Assembly (NCBI GenBank): GCA_905182985.1
Contig: CAJJDN010000013.1
Coordinates: 483,441-547,440, forward strand
Direction of reading: 5' to 3'
DNA: 64,000 nt
Origin: Paramecium sonneborni
Taxonomy: Eukaryota; Ciliophora; Oligohymenophorea; Peniculida; Parameciidae
Shown here: piece after piece, positions 12,632 through 25,539 of the stretch
Position numbering within the stretch: position 1 is the first letter of the stretch
Layout of the letters: every line of letters starts with the position of its first letter
The notes under the pieces: model-generated
Told to the model about the DNA's origin: nothing
Databases searched by the model: none
Seen by the model: only the letters and a program-made list of their open reading frames with translations
Position numbers and translations under genes: made by a program

Positions 12632-15600
12632 ATGAATTTTAAATTAGATTCCAACATATTTGAAAATTAGGATCAAAGCTCTCTAAAATAACTAATTTCA
12701 TTTCTTAGTTTAGACATTTAATTTGATGGATAACAATTTCAATATAAAGACGATAAATAATGGGCAAAATTTCAATAATTTAGATAATCATTTAATACTT
12801 TAAAAGAAGTGTTTCCTAATTTTAAAATAAAACTTAAACCGAAATTCTAAACTATCTAATAATAAAAAAATCAATCCTAATAGAGCGATAAAGAATTTAA
12901 AAATTCATCAACTTAAATACAAACTGATAAAAGTTTACCCAATTCTTAAACTGAAAAATCAAATTATAAATCTTTTGAGACTCCAACTGATTAAGGAGAT
13001 TCATAATTTGTATAAATTCATTAAAAAGTTTAATAAATTAACGATTCTTAAAAATTTAATGAAGATATTTTGACAAATTCACAATATTCAAATCTATAAT
13101 TAAGATCGGAGATAGATGATTTAAGTTTGGGCTCATTTCATGAATTCCCTTAAAATAGCTCAATACTAAATCAAAATTTAGATTCAAGTATCTATGGTTT
13201 TGATGACAAAATACAAATTAAATATCAAAATGAAGCTTTTACAATTTAATTGAAAGATAAAAATATTTTATATATTATTGAGTAGTTATTTTTAGAAAAG
13301 TGGAATCTATTGATTTAATAACTAAATTTAAATAAGCAATCAATGAATTGCTATAAATTATAGTTAAATACCGATTTCTTTTACATAAATCAAGAAATTT
13401 AAACATTTATTGAATCAATTATTTTAGTTGAAATACAATTTTGCTTTTATTCATGTTATACTATGAAATAGTAAGAGTCTAAGATAAATTAATTTTTATA
13501 ATCACAATAAATTCATATAGCATAAGTAAATGATGATTTTTATCTTGTTTCTACTTAATAGTCTTAATCATTTCTATAAGATATTTTATCGTAAATATAA
13601 GAAAATTATAGAGGTTATATGCTCTATTTTGCAAATATAAAACCTTATTCAAATTATTCTGATAGTAATCCAATTTTAGAAAAATCTAGATACCTTTATT
13701 ATAAAAAATACTTAGCAACAGAGATTAATCAATATGGTTTTAATTAATATTTTAATGAGAACTTTTTTTTTATAGAAATGAATTTTTCATAAATTTAAGA
13801 AAATAGAGAATTAGTTGAAAAATATTTTAAATAATATGTAGGAGGGTTTATTAAAAATCTATTTTTATTAAAATTTTCTATTTAAACAACTTTAGAGTCA
13901 GGGTAAAAATTAGAAAAGAATTTTTAGAGTTCAATAGATTCTTTGAAATTAAAAATTTTATTCTATAAAAATAATGATGATTGGATTTTATTTGGTGTTA
14001 ATGAAGATATTATGAATTTGTTATCTCACTTAGAAAAATTGCAATTTACAATTAAAATTCTCTAAACTCAAATTGAATTTGATCAACACAATTATTTATT
14101 TAAATTTAAAGGAGCTTAATAGAAAATTGATTTAAATTCCGTTATAAAGCTACTATATGAATTTGGTTTTCAATAAGTTGAGTCAAAAAATTTAGTATTT
14201 TCTTCATTTAAAAATAAGGATTTGAATTTTATTTACTTAAGTAAAAAATTATATTTATTAGAGTTTAAATCTTAAAATTTTTATGCAGCATTCGGGAACA
14301 AAATAATAATAAGATTGCCCTATAAACATTTCATTAGAAATTTATAACATCTATTGATAATAAAGATTTAAAAAAAGAAATTGCATGTTTTAGTTAGATA
14401 AATTCTGGAATCATTTAATAATTATAATAACAAGTATTGACCCTTAATATACGTTCTGATATACAATAATTTCCAATCAGCCAAACTATAAGTTTGAATG
14501 TAATTTTATTTATTAACTATTAAGCCCATATTTTTAGATGAAATTATTGTGGATAATAACTATCAAGACTTTTTTAATAATTTGGTCAAAACTAACTAGA
14601 AAATATAATTTTAAAAAATATCATAAGGAAATTATCAAATATAATGTATGAATAAATAAGTTGTGACTTAATTTCAATAATACTTTGATTAATTTTATAG
14701 TGAAAGATTAGATTTGGATAGAACTTCATTATCTTGTTTTGAACTTAGTCATTATTTACAAAAAGAAATGAAAAAAAGATCCATATTTTGGAAAATAACA
14801 GAAGAAAAATAATTATATTTAATTACAAGAAATACCGAATCTCTTAAATATATTCAAGAACTAAAGTAATACAAAGGAAAAATAATTTATATGCTTAGTT
14901 TGAATTGTTAAAATTTTAATGAGAAAATTGAATTCCATGAATTAGTTTTAGCAAGAACAAATTATTTTAAATATAAATTGCTTGATTTTTTAAAATAACT
15001 TTTCAAATAAATAAAAGAAATTGAATTTAGAGAAGAATAAGAAATCAGTTCATTTTGTATCATTCATTCAAATTAGGTTCAATATCTAGATTAATGCATT
15101 GAAGAAATTCAGAAATTAATAGGTTCTTAGATTTTCCTTGAAATAAAAACAAAACCAGAATTTGGAAAAAAGTTTCTTGAAAAAATAATAGTAATATCAG
15201 ATTTATATGTCTCACAAATACAATAATATTCAGATTATTATATCAAAATCTTAGGAAATAAAAATCATTTCAAATAAATAAATTAATTAATTTAAAATAT
15301 ATAAATCCAAGATGAATAATTTACAAATTTGAATATCAGTTTTTACATTGAATAATTTTTACCTTATAAGAACATTATTTAAAAAAAACAGGATCGAGCT
15401 AAATTTAAACTCTATTTAGAAAGTTAAGGATGTATATTGTATGATACTAATATTAAATGGAAAATAGAAATAAGATAATAAATTTCAAAAAGTATTTTAA
15501 TAATTATATTTTAGTAACTATATTTTCAATTTTAGCAGAATGGATGAATCAAGAGATAATATAAACATAAAAAAATTAAAATTTATTAAATTTGGTATCT

Positions 15601-16287
15601 AGAGAAGAATCATTAATTTAGCAAAATTTTTCAAATATTATTTTTGAAGATTTTGAAAAAACACTTTTTGAATTGATAAAAAATGAAAATAATTAAATTA
15701 ACAATGATGAAATTAAAATATAGGATTAAGTTAATTTAGAAGACAATTTTTAAAAATAAGGTGTAAATTATAAATAATAAGAGGTTTAATTTTAATAAAA
15801 TTTTACAGATAATTAATCTTAAAGTGAAACTAGTTATTAAGATCGTCAAGAAATTTAACCATTTGATCTTTAAATATTGGCAGAATTTAAAAAATCTGCT
15901 TAGCAAATATCACTTCCTATAAATTCTAAGGCTACTTAATTTTTGTAGGATAATAATTTACATCATAAATTAATATTTTTAGAGCCACATGTAGATTAAA
16001 ATTATAAGAAAAATTTCTTCAAACAAACATGTGATTATGTTGAACTTTATGTTATTTAAAAATAAGATAAAATTTATGAAGGAACCTTTAGTAAAAGAAT
16101 TATTTATTGGATAAATGCAAAAAAAGCTATTGAAAAATTTATTCAATCTAATCATCAAAATTAAATTTTAATTTTTTTTAAAGCCAAAAAATCTTGTAAT
16201 TTTACTTATTTACCGAATGATCAAGAAAAAATTTGTTTAATGGAAGATAATTAAGTATTGCCATATATTTTTGGTAAAAAAAAATGA
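12632..16287 (+). CDS. large orphan protein with two in-frame TGA codons
   Basis: ATG at 12632; the same frame is open for 602 codons, meets TGA at 14438 and 14495, then continues open to a 23-nt intron (GTATTTT...TTTTAG, near 15492) and stops at TGA 16285-16287: 1,211 codons including those TGAs. The N-terminal 190 residues are Gln/Ser-rich and disordered; the rest looks globular (TDFFYINQEIQTFIESIIL, DDWILFGVNEDIMNLLSHLE). I recognise no domain. The interval between the TGAs also reads as protein (PLIYVLIYNNFQSAKLQ). A pair of introns (47 + 46 nt, with an 11-nt exon between) would remove both TGAs and keep frame but is contrived. Base errors or a young nonsense allele fit equally. The gene starts 45 bp after the WDR24-like gene. 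Confidence 0.7.
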
Positions 16288-16355
16288 TTTAATTTGTTTT
16301 TTATTAATTATCATTATAAAAAGATTATATTATCAATTTTTAATCTTATCTTAAA

Positions 16356-17114
16356 TCAAGAAATTGATGATTTTTATTAGAGTTTTTGGTATTTAGATTT
16401 CCAATATTAAATTTCTTAAATTAAAACTTCTTTTTCAAAGTCTACTTATTTCAACTTTTGATGATAGCTATTTAAAATATATGACATCCTTTCAGCTATT
16501 TATTATAAATTATCTTCAATATTATTTTATTAATTTTATTAAATTTGTGTAGATGATGAATTAGGATTAAGATGAGAACAAAGTTAACCAGATGAATTAT
16601 TGGATAATGACCCTTTAATTTTTTATCGAAACTTTAATTCAGTTTAAAAAGATTGTGGAATCTATTGTTTTTATATATTAACAATATAATTAGAATTTTG
16701 AGATGTTTATTTACGATGTTTATTAGAACTATCTTTTTCATGTAATTTTTCAAATAATGCAATTAATGAACTTCTATCAGTTTTATGATTTCTAGATTAA
16801 GTAGAATTAGGTTTGGCAATTCCAACTTTTTTTGTTGGATTAACTGAAGTATTATGGTTTTCAAAATTTTAATTCTCTAAAAATGATGTATATTTTTCTA
16901 ATTGATTCAATGATTATTATGATTATACATTCTTAGCTGAATTTCCTTAATGATTTTAGGCAACTGAAGTATGACAATCAAGAGTGTTGTTTTATTTTTT
17001 TATAATCTATTTCTATCTCTATTGTGTAGATGTAGACACAAAATAATTCTGTTTAAGTGAGTTAGTAGGGGAAATGGAGAATGCTTTGCTAGAATTATAG
17101 TTTTATCCCAACAT
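16356..17114 (-). CDS. low-complexity protein with C-terminal coiled coil
   Basis: Intronless frame, ATG at 17114, TGA at 16356, 252 aa. It is Ser/Asn/Gln-rich throughout (SKAFSISPTNSLKQNY, NPTKKVGIAKPNSTQSRN) with a short predicted coiled coil at the end (EVLIQEIQYWKSKYQKLQQK). No domain recognised. It is convergent with the upstream orphan gene (68 bp between stops) and divergent from the histidine kinase gene. Confidence 0.65.
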
Positions 17115-17344
17115 ATTAAATAATTTTTTCTTCATTATATTACAATCTTACACATTCTAAATAAATAAGAATTTACTTCCTTTTTTCTTGTTTCGGCTCC
17201 TTTTGATGAATGAGGTTGGCTGTAGATTTAATTAATATTAGTTAAAGAATCCTTCATACCTAACTTTTACCGAATATTTTATGAGGTAGTTGCTTTTATC
17301 TATTTATGCTGCATTATTTATATTATAAAGAAAAATATTAATAA

Positions 17345-19994
17345 ATGTTTAGAGACTTAAATATAATTGATTTTCGATATCTTGTTTTACTACTTACGTG
17401 CACTACTGATCTCTTATTTCTTATGATTGAGACATTTTAAGAAGAATTTAATACAAAATAAAACATATGGATTAATATCTCTATGTATATCATACTTTTA
17501 AGTAAATCATTAGTCTAATATTTTATTTAGCTTTGTATTTTTGTTTTTATTTTATATTTAGAAGGAGAAACTAGACTTTTTTATTGGATATGCTTTTCTT
17601 TATTTACTTTATTTCTAAATGCTTATATTAAACCATTTTTTTAAAACCTTCTGATTATTTTGGGATTATTTATTTACTCATATTTTTTCATCTATTTTAA
17701 GGAACCTTTAAATAGAAACAACTTAAAATTATACTTCCAATTATTTTGTTCGCTCATCTTGTTTATTAAATTACTTAAGAAGAAAATCAAAATAAAAATT
17801 CGCATACAATCTCTTTCGTGTTTTAAATCTTATTTTTTATAATTGCTTTATTCAATGAAATTTAAATCTAAATATCGAACCTTTCGTTACAAACTCAATC
17901 AAATAACAATCAAGAATAAATTGGCTGTTAGCTTGACTATTTAAATGGAATGGTTAATTATTTGAATATAGGAGTCTTAGTTTATGATTAATCATATAAA
18001 ATTGTTTATAAAACACAGCAAATGGATAAAATTGAATCTATTCTAGAATGTCAAAATTAAATTGAAAATGCTACTTATAATCCAAATAAGTCTGAATCTT
18101 AAAATATAGTAAATCTTAAATTATTAAATTCAAAATAAACTGATAATATATCCTTTTTAGAGGATATCAAAGTTATTGGTTATAGTTTAAATGAAAATAT
18201 TAACAAAAGAACCTTTTCTTTAAAATAGATTATAGAAAATGCACATAATAATGACTTCGAATATAATTATTACAAATTCAAGATCTTAGGACCCAATTAG
18301 GAGAAATTAAGATACTATTTAAAATTTTCATTAATGAATTAGAAAAATTAAACTTTATTTGTATTTTCTTTCTAAGTATATTAATTATAATAATATTTAG
18401 TTAATAAATGAGAATTATGGAGATTTTAGAAAAGATTAAAAGTTTAGAAATAATCTTATAAGCTCATTTAGCCATAAATTGAAAACTCCTTTACACGCAG
18501 TTATAACATATTTAGAAACATGTCTTAATGATTAATAAAACTTAACAAAATAGTTGATAGATACATATATTAAACCTTGTTATTGGAATTCGAAGATTTT
18601 GCTCTATACAATTCAAGATATTTTAGATTATGTTTCGTATTATTCATATTAGAGACAAAATTTAAATATAAAAACCATAAACATAATGAAATTAATAGCA
18701 GAAATAAAAGATTTAATTATAACATAATGTAGTTAGAAAAGTATATCATTTAGAATAAATTACAATAATGAAGATTTTGATAAGATTTTGGAGTCAAAAA
18801 AGGATATGTATATTTATAATAGATTATAATAGATATTGTTTTGTGTAATCTGATTTAAATAAGTTAATGAGAATTCTTGTGAATTTATTAAATAATGCAT
18901 ATAGATTTACACCATAAGGAGGTTTTATAGAATTAGATGTTGAGGAAGTGAAAAATGGAAATTCGAGATTAATTTAATTTATTGTTTCTGATAGTGGTGT
19001 AGGATTAAGTTAATAAGCTTAGGAAGAAATTGCTAAATAAATGTAAATACATCAATATCAATAATAAATGCGATCACGAAAGGTATTTAGTATTTAAGAT
19101 ATAATAATATAGCAAAGTTAATTGTTAACTTAATCAATGGATAAAGGAAAATGTTAACAAAATTCAAATCAAAAAAATAAAGTATTAGGGATAAGTTTAA
19201 AGATAACTACTAAAATGATCTACTAATTAAATGGATCTAGTCCATTAAAAATAGAGAGTTTGCCTGGTTAAGGATCAAAATTTATGTTTTCTATAGGTGA
19301 TTTAGATTTGCCTAGTGGATAATATCCTTAATCTGCTAGAAGGTTAAGGAATTAAGAATCATAGAAATCTAATAAAATATTAGCAGATTTTCTAACCTTA
19401 TAATAAGAAGTTAATTGTGAGGTTGAGAATGAATAAGTAGTAGTTGGATAAATTAAAAAATTAGATAGGATTAAACCTAGTATGTTAAAAAGTCTAAATA
19501 CTAATTACTTTCGATAAAATGCTCGTATTACATAAAGAAATACAAAATTAATTTAAGGATAATCTTAATTTAGATAGACTTAGAAAAGGAGTAAATAAAA
19601 TTTAGTTGAAGAATCTGGAGCTATAATAGTAGTAGATGATGAACCATTTAATCATATTTCTTTAGAAATGGTTCTAAAAAGTTTAGGATATCATAGAATA
19701 ATTCACTGTTATAATGGATAAGAAATAGTAGACTTTGTGAAAAGATAAAAAAACATCAAAATTAGAACTGTTTTAATGGATGTTGATATGCCTGTAATGG
19801 ATGGTATAACAGCAACTTCAATACTTTCTAATTTAATTGAATAAGAAAAAATTAATCCATTTTAAATCATTGCTTGTACTGCTCATGAAGATGAAGAAAC
19901 TAAATAATAATGTTATGAAGCTGGAGTAGAATAAATTGTTGTTAAACCAGTCTTCTCTTCTATTCTTAAAGACGCATTGTAAATCTAACATTGA
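17345..19994 (+). CDS. hybrid sensor histidine kinase / response regulator
   Basis: ATG at 17345, TGA at 19992-19994, three introns (29, 25, 25 nt), 857 codons exactly (856 aa). The N-terminus has about six hydrophobic segments (membrane sensor), then a PAS-like region (YLNIGVLVYDQSYKIVYKT). The dimerisation helix holds the phosphoacceptor His in SFSHKLKTPLHAVITYLE. ATP-binding motifs: N-box ILVNLLNNAYRFT, G1 box VSDSGVGLS, a weaker G2 region VLGISLKITTKMI. The C-terminal receiver has the acidic pair IIVVDDEP, phosphoacceptor Asp in VLMDVDMPVMDG, ACTAHEDE and VVKPVFS with the conserved Lys. It should autophosphorylate on His and pass phosphate to the receiver Asp. A long insert lies between G1 and G2. 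The first intron (29 nt) is needed to keep the membrane segments in frame. Confidence 0.9.
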
Positions 19995-20079
19995 ATTCTT
20001 AAGATTTATTTTTTATTATCATATATTAGATATTTCTTTAGAGAAAATATTATATCTTAGAATTTTATTTCTTATTAAT

Positions 20080-20595
20080 ATGGACAATCTTTAAAATACC
20101 GAGAATAGTCCTATTGCAACATATTAATTGTTTGTAAAAAGATCTTTAACAAGGCAACTCAACAATCAAAAACTATTACCTGTCTTTGGATGTAAAATTA
20201 ACTTATAATCAAATCGATTACATCATCATCATATTAATTTACAACTATCTCCAAATCAAAATTAATCCAATAAATCCCATTCTATTGATCATCAATTAGC
20301 TACATTTAGGAACCTTCCAAAAAAAGATTCTTCATATCAATATTATATCAATGAAATTACAAAAAGAAAAACTACAAAGAAATTTAACTTTGAAAATTCA
20401 TCCACTAATTCTAATCTAATTAAATAACAGCTACAACCTTATTAAACTAAATAAAATTTTGTACTTCCTTAATTATATAAACCTATAAAAATTAAAAAAA
20501 AAAATAATCCCTTATAAAACATTATTACAGAACCTGCATTATTAGATGAACTATAACCATGGGAATCAAGTTAAAAATCTATTCCATATTTTTGA
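20080..20595 (+). CDS. small basic hypothetical protein
   Basis: Intronless frame from ATG 20080 to TGA 20593-20595, 171 aa. Rich in Asn, Gln, Lys and Pro with a His cluster (HHHH near residue 55). No hydrophobic segment or known domain. It follows the histidine kinase stop by 85 bp and is convergent with the trichocyst-like gene (49 bp between stops). Confidence 0.6.
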
Positions 20596-20644
20596 ATGTA
20601 TAAAATTGATTTTTTTGATTAATATTTTATTATTATCATATTAA

Positions 20645-21925
20645 TCAGAATAGATTATTCTCCTCTACAAAGCAAGTAACAACTTCTATCTTTGTAGCTA
20701 TGATATTTTGAACATCCCTAATTATTGCAATCTATTTATCTCTTTCTATGGTATTTTATTAATATTATAATTCGTATTCTTAGCATTATTAGTTTCTCTA
20801 TTAATTACCATTTTTAGCAGCATTGAATTCCTAAATATATAGATAAAAAATACAGCATGAGCATCTCTTGATCTTTTATCTTGAATATCTCTATTTCTTA
20901 TAGTTTCTTATAATGCTTCTTCATCACTTGATTTTTCTCTAGTCAAGCTTTCCATAGCATTGAAAATGGCTGCTAAAATAGTATCTGTATCCTAAAAAAT
21001 ATAAAAATAAAATACTCTAGCATTCTTAGCTTCAGCTTCTTCTTCTGCTTTAATACTTTCTTTAATGGAATCTCTAATAGCTTCCATTTTTTCAATCAAA
21101 GTCTAAACTGCAGTTGGTTCTAAAGTTGATGTAAGAGCAACCATAGCAGTAATTGGATTCTCTTCTCTACATAATTCAAAATATTTGATACCCTATTTTA
21201 GCTAATTAAACTAAGGCTTCATTAATTGCTTCTTCTTCAATAAAAGATCCAGCTTTATGTTAAGCAGCTACATCCCAAACTTAATGTAATTTAGGAAGAA
21301 TAACTTCAAAGGCTTAAACCATCTCTTTCATTTAAGTAGTTCTTGTTGAAAAATCTAAATTATCTTATCTTCTTATATCTCTAAGTGTGTCATCCTTAGC
21401 TTAGAACACTTTAATTTATCTAGCCTTCTCATTAATTTCAGCTTGATAGACAGAAATAGCTTCATTTAATCTCTTAGCCTTAAATTCAGCATCTTTTATT
21501 TCATTAATGGAAAGACTGATTCTTTGACTATAATTTTAAAGATCCTTTTTGCATTATGAACCAATTTATGCTCTTTCATTATCAGCATCAATTTATTTTC
21601 CCTAAAAATATTGATTTATAAATTATACTTCTAAATCCCCCTTTAAATCATTCAACAATTTGCTTACGGCACTCAAAGATTCGTTTCCTCTCAATTATAA
21701 GGCAATGGTCTATAAAATTTTTGAACCAAGTGGATGATCTTAGATCTCTTCTAATTTGCTATATGATGGATCATCTTGAAGAGATAGTTTTTTATGACCT
21801 AATATAAATATCAAGTTTATACTTTTCTCAAAAGCTGAATGTTCTTCATCATTGTAATGTTTCTTACACACTACAGGATGTGTAAGTAAGCAGAACACTA
21901 TTGCTATTGTTACTAAACTTTTCAT
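20645..21925 (-). CDS. trichocyst matrix protein-like secretory protein
   Basis: ATG at 21925, TGA at 20645, three introns (25, 24, 23 nt), 403 codons exactly (402 aa). A clear signal peptide (MKSLVTIAIVFCLLTHPVVC) is followed by an acidic, almost entirely helical protein with heptad-like stretches: KILQTIALQLRGNESLSAV, FKAKRLNEAISVYQAEINEK, MVALTSTLEPTAVQTLIEKM, IFNAMESLTREKSSDEEAL. Length, signal peptide and coiled-coil character fit the precursor of Paramecium trichocyst matrix proteins, which are stored in exocytotic granules after processing. I infer the family from overall character, not from a diagnostic motif. Another coiled-coil secretory protein is possible. Confidence 0.7.
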
Positions 21926-22401
21926 TAATTTAATATGCTAAGCGTTTTTGGAAAAAAATTATGTTATATAACTTATATATATATAATAATAACTAAAATG
22001 AAAAATGAAGGATATGCTTAACAAATATCAATGTTATAAGTTAATTGAACATTAAATCAAAGTTTCATCAAATTGTTAAAAATAAATAGAGAGTGATGAT
22101 ATTAAGATGTTAATATTTTGTTTTTTAATATTACAATTACAATTATTTATTTATTTTAGAATATTTAGTTTTTTTAATGAAAATAAAATACATATGATGA
22201 ATATCCTATCATAAATATTTTATCAAAAAAGTAAAAAAATTAAAGATAAGATGTTTAAGAAATTTAAGAATAAAAATAATTAACTGTTTTGTTTAATATT
22301 TTTAGTATGTTGTTTGATCTTAATTGTAGAAAACAAAAAAGTCTTTATATTGAAATGAAAGATTTTGAATTAAATTTATAAGTTATAATAAAATAAATAT
22401 A
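21926..22401. other. A+T-rich intergenic region between divergent genes
   Basis: About 475 bp between the starts of the trichocyst-like (minus) and cyclic-nucleotide-binding (plus) genes, so it should contain both promoters. It is very A+T rich with alternating TA near 21970-21985. No motif I can name. Confidence 0.5.
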
Positions 22402-24208
22402 ATGAAAAGTTCATAAAGTGTGCACTAATTAAAAGAAGATGAGATAAAAGAATTGAAGTAGTATATCTTATAAATGGAATAAGAACCATCAATTTATGAG
22501 AATCTAAATCAGGATTAAATATTTGGAATAGTTGTCATTATATTAACAAAATCTTCATATCATAGAACATAATATGAGATTGAGATTTTGAAAAAGGCTA
22601 CAAAACATATAGTTTATTTTTAGAAATTGCTTGAGAAGGACTAAGGAGTAGTACTTTGGGAAAGATGTTTAAGAAAAATGAGTTACACATCTCTACGTAA
22701 AGGTGAAACTCTATTTAGAGAAGGTGATTTAATATTCTTTATATTTAAGGTGATGTAGGAACAACATTTTATATTATTTTGTAAGGTAGAGTATCAATCC
22801 ATAAAAGGATGTATGTTGGAGATTGTTATTAAGAAAAAGAGTTAATACAGATGAGTGATGGTTAAGCTTTTGGTGAACTTGCTTTAGAAAATAATGAACC
22901 TAGATCTGCTACTATTACTGCAATTGCACCTACTCATTTAGCAGTTTTAGATGCAGAGGATTATATGGTTATCAAAAAATCTGTGGTAATTTATTTTTAT
23001 AATCAAAAGATTAATTAATAAAGGTAAATGTATTTTGAAGAATTTGCTAAACTCTCCATTTTTAAAGATTGGAAATTTATGAGTGTGAAATCTTTATTTG
23101 ATGTCATGAAATTAAATAAATTTAGATTAAATCATACTGTTTATAAAGAAGGAGATCCATCTAATGAAGTTTATTTTATTTAAACAGGAGAATTTAAAGT
23201 ATCTTATTTTATATTCTAAAGGTTATTAAATGTTTAAGAACAAATAAAGAACAAAATAATAATTATACAGAAGTTGATGATGATGTAGAATTCTTAAAAT
23301 AATAATTTGCATATAATAGACCTTCATTAACAAATTAAGAAAAAATTGATAAATTATACTAAAAGAAAAAGTATGGTAATCTTATAGCCAGTGATAAAAA
23401 ATTAATAATGACATTAAAATTTTTAGGAGCTGGAGAAATGTTTGGAGAACTTGAAATCTTAAAAGCTCCAGATTTATGTAGATAATTTAGTTTAGTTTCT
23501 ACTTTTGAAAGTAATAATGTTTATTCAGTTTCTAAAAGAGATTTTATGAGAGTTTTATATTGTGATCCTGCTTTAAATAAAAGCCTTACTTCTTTAAATG
23601 ATAAAAAATTAAAATAAATATTACAATAAATAAGGGTTTATGAAAAAAATTTTATTGATTAAACTGAAAAAATTAATTTACTTGAGAGAACTTAAAATAA
23701 ATCCTTTTTAAATCCATAAAATCTCATATAAAATTAAGAGAAATAATAAAAATTGTTATTCAATAGTTCTAGTTAAATTTTTAAAATTAGCAGCAGAATT
23801 AAATTAGACGATAATAAATTAAGAGAATAAACTCTAACATTAGATAATCCTGCTGAATCAGAATAAGCTTACTTAAATAAACTATTAAAATCAGCTTAAA
23901 GTGTATAACATTCCAGATAAAAAACAGAAGAATTAATTATATAATAATCATTAAAAAATAAAAATAAAACAAAGAAATAAACTAAAAAAAATAAGTCTCC
24001 ACCTGGAATTTTAGGAACTGCTTTAGAAAACATTAGTTATCATATAAGAAGGTATCCAACTCAAACTTCTTCGAATTAAAGATTTCAGACAAGCCCATCA
24101 TGTAAATTCGATATGGATAATGCATAAAAATCAAAATTATTTTTTACAACTTGCTTACCTCTAGTCTTGTAAAATAACTATTATAGACTTAAAACTAAAC
24201 AATCATGA
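22402..24208 (+). CDS. protein with two cyclic-nucleotide-binding domains
   Basis: ATG at 22402, TGA at 24206-24208; introns of 26 and 23 nt give 585 aa. A further 24-nt segment (GTAATTT...AAAAG, near 22985) could be a third intron, giving 577 aa. Domain A: LRKGETLFREGDVGTTFYII, then phosphate-binding cassette FGELALENNEPRSATI, which keeps the Glu and Arg that bind the cyclic phosphate. Domain B: FRLNHTVYKEGDPSNEVYFI, an insert of about 60 residues, then MFGELEILKAPDL, where the Arg-containing half of the cassette is not conserved. So one site looks functional and the other degenerate. The C-terminus is basic and Gln/Ser-rich. There is no kinase or channel domain. The two domains resemble a PKA regulatory subunit, but no docking domain or inhibitor motif is seen. 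Confidence 0.85.
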
Positions 24209-24648
24209 TGATTATTATTGATTTAAAGTTAATTTTTTTATGTTATGAAAGTTTAATTTATTAATTATTCAAATTACTACAAAATACTTTAATGCTTTCT
24301 TAGTAAACATTTTAATAATGAATTATTTTAAATAAATAATCTTAATATATACTTAAAGTGTTTATAAAGACTTCATAATAATAATAATACATTTAAAATG
24401 AATTAGACTATATAAAATGAAAGCTAGATAATTTTAAACTTATTGTCTAAACAGAAATTAGGTCTCTATGAGATAATTTTTTAATTGATGATTGTAAACC
24501 AACATGAAACTAAATGAAGTCATCAAACATAAATTCTTTTACAAAAAATTTAAAAATAGTTATATAAATATATATTAATTGAGAATTTAAAATTAAATCA
24601 TTTTTTTATTCCATTTTAAAAAATCTTTTTCAATTGATGTTAGGAAAG
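24209..24648. other. A+T-rich intergenic region
   Basis: Between the stops of two convergent genes. No open ciliate-code frame with a plausible start, and no RNA gene seen. Confidence 0.5.
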
Positions 24649-25283
24649 TCAAGGGGCAAAAATTTTATATAATTAATAAAGATAATGTGTAAGTTATCAT
24701 TATGTCATTTCTATATGTTATTTTTCAAGTGTCTAAATGAGAAAATTAACTTTGTTTTCAATTTTTTCTATTTTATTCAATTTTTTTAATGGGTCTATTC
24801 TAAACTCCTTATTCAACTTCTTGAAATTAAACTTACATATTTGTTTATGAATTGATACACTCAGATGATCAATTACTTTTTATTTTATTTAGGCATTTAC
24901 TCCATTTTTAATATAAGGGATTGTGGAACACTATTCTGTAGTTAGAACTATATTTCCACTGTTAATCTCTATTAGTGCTGAGACACCACAACAGATTATC
25001 TTTCTTCTTCTCTTTTTTTGAAGAGAAAAGTAATTAGCAGTATCACTGTAGTAATTTCTCAAAATATGTTTAGCAGATGAATATTTAACTTTATGGATGA
25101 TGGCTGCCTAAAAATATTGAGAAACTTTTATACCTAATATATTGGTAAATGATCTTTGACTACACTAAGTATCAAATTAGTTTTTGTATCCGAATCAATG
25201 GGTTTTCTCTTTTTAAAGTTTGTATTTTTTAAGCCAGAAGGTAACGCAGATTGGCAATCCTTATCTGATTAAGGAAATTGCAT
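24649..25283 (-). CDS. hypothetical basic protein
   Basis: ATG at 25283, TGA at 24649, one 26-nt intron (25108-25133), 203 codons exactly (202 aa). Basic central region (SLQKKRRRKIICCGVSALIE) after a helix-rich part (TNLILSVVKDHLPIYQ, then KVKYSSAKHILRNYYSD) that could be a helix-turn-helix; this is only a guess. The C-terminus is helical (KLNKIEKIENKVNFLIQTLE). I do not recognise a family. It lies just downstream of the ARMC9-like relic on the same strand. Confidence 0.6.
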
Positions 25284-25539
25284 AGATTAGACAATTAGGT
25301 AAAATAAAAATTTGTGAAAAATTTAGCATCAGTCGTGTTTAATAATTGAGAAAAATAAATTTCTTGAAGTGAAGTATTTTTGGAAATATAATTTTGAATT
25401 TCTGCAAGAATGTCAAATGTTCCTAAAATGAAATATCAATATGAGTATAAATGTTTAAGATATAAAACCAAATAATAAATTCATAAAAATATAATATGAT
25501 AAAATAAAAATATATAAAACTAAATATTCGACTAACTTC

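Noticed and set aside
14438..14497. TGA recoded as tryptophan or selenocysteine
   Set aside because: TGA ends every other gene in the window and no stem-loop of the SECIS type is obvious; base error, splicing or a nonsense allele are simpler. Kept only as an open question.
24649..25283. Homeodomain or transposase assignment for the basic protein
   Set aside because: The helix-rich segment is suggestive but lacks the residues that would define either family.
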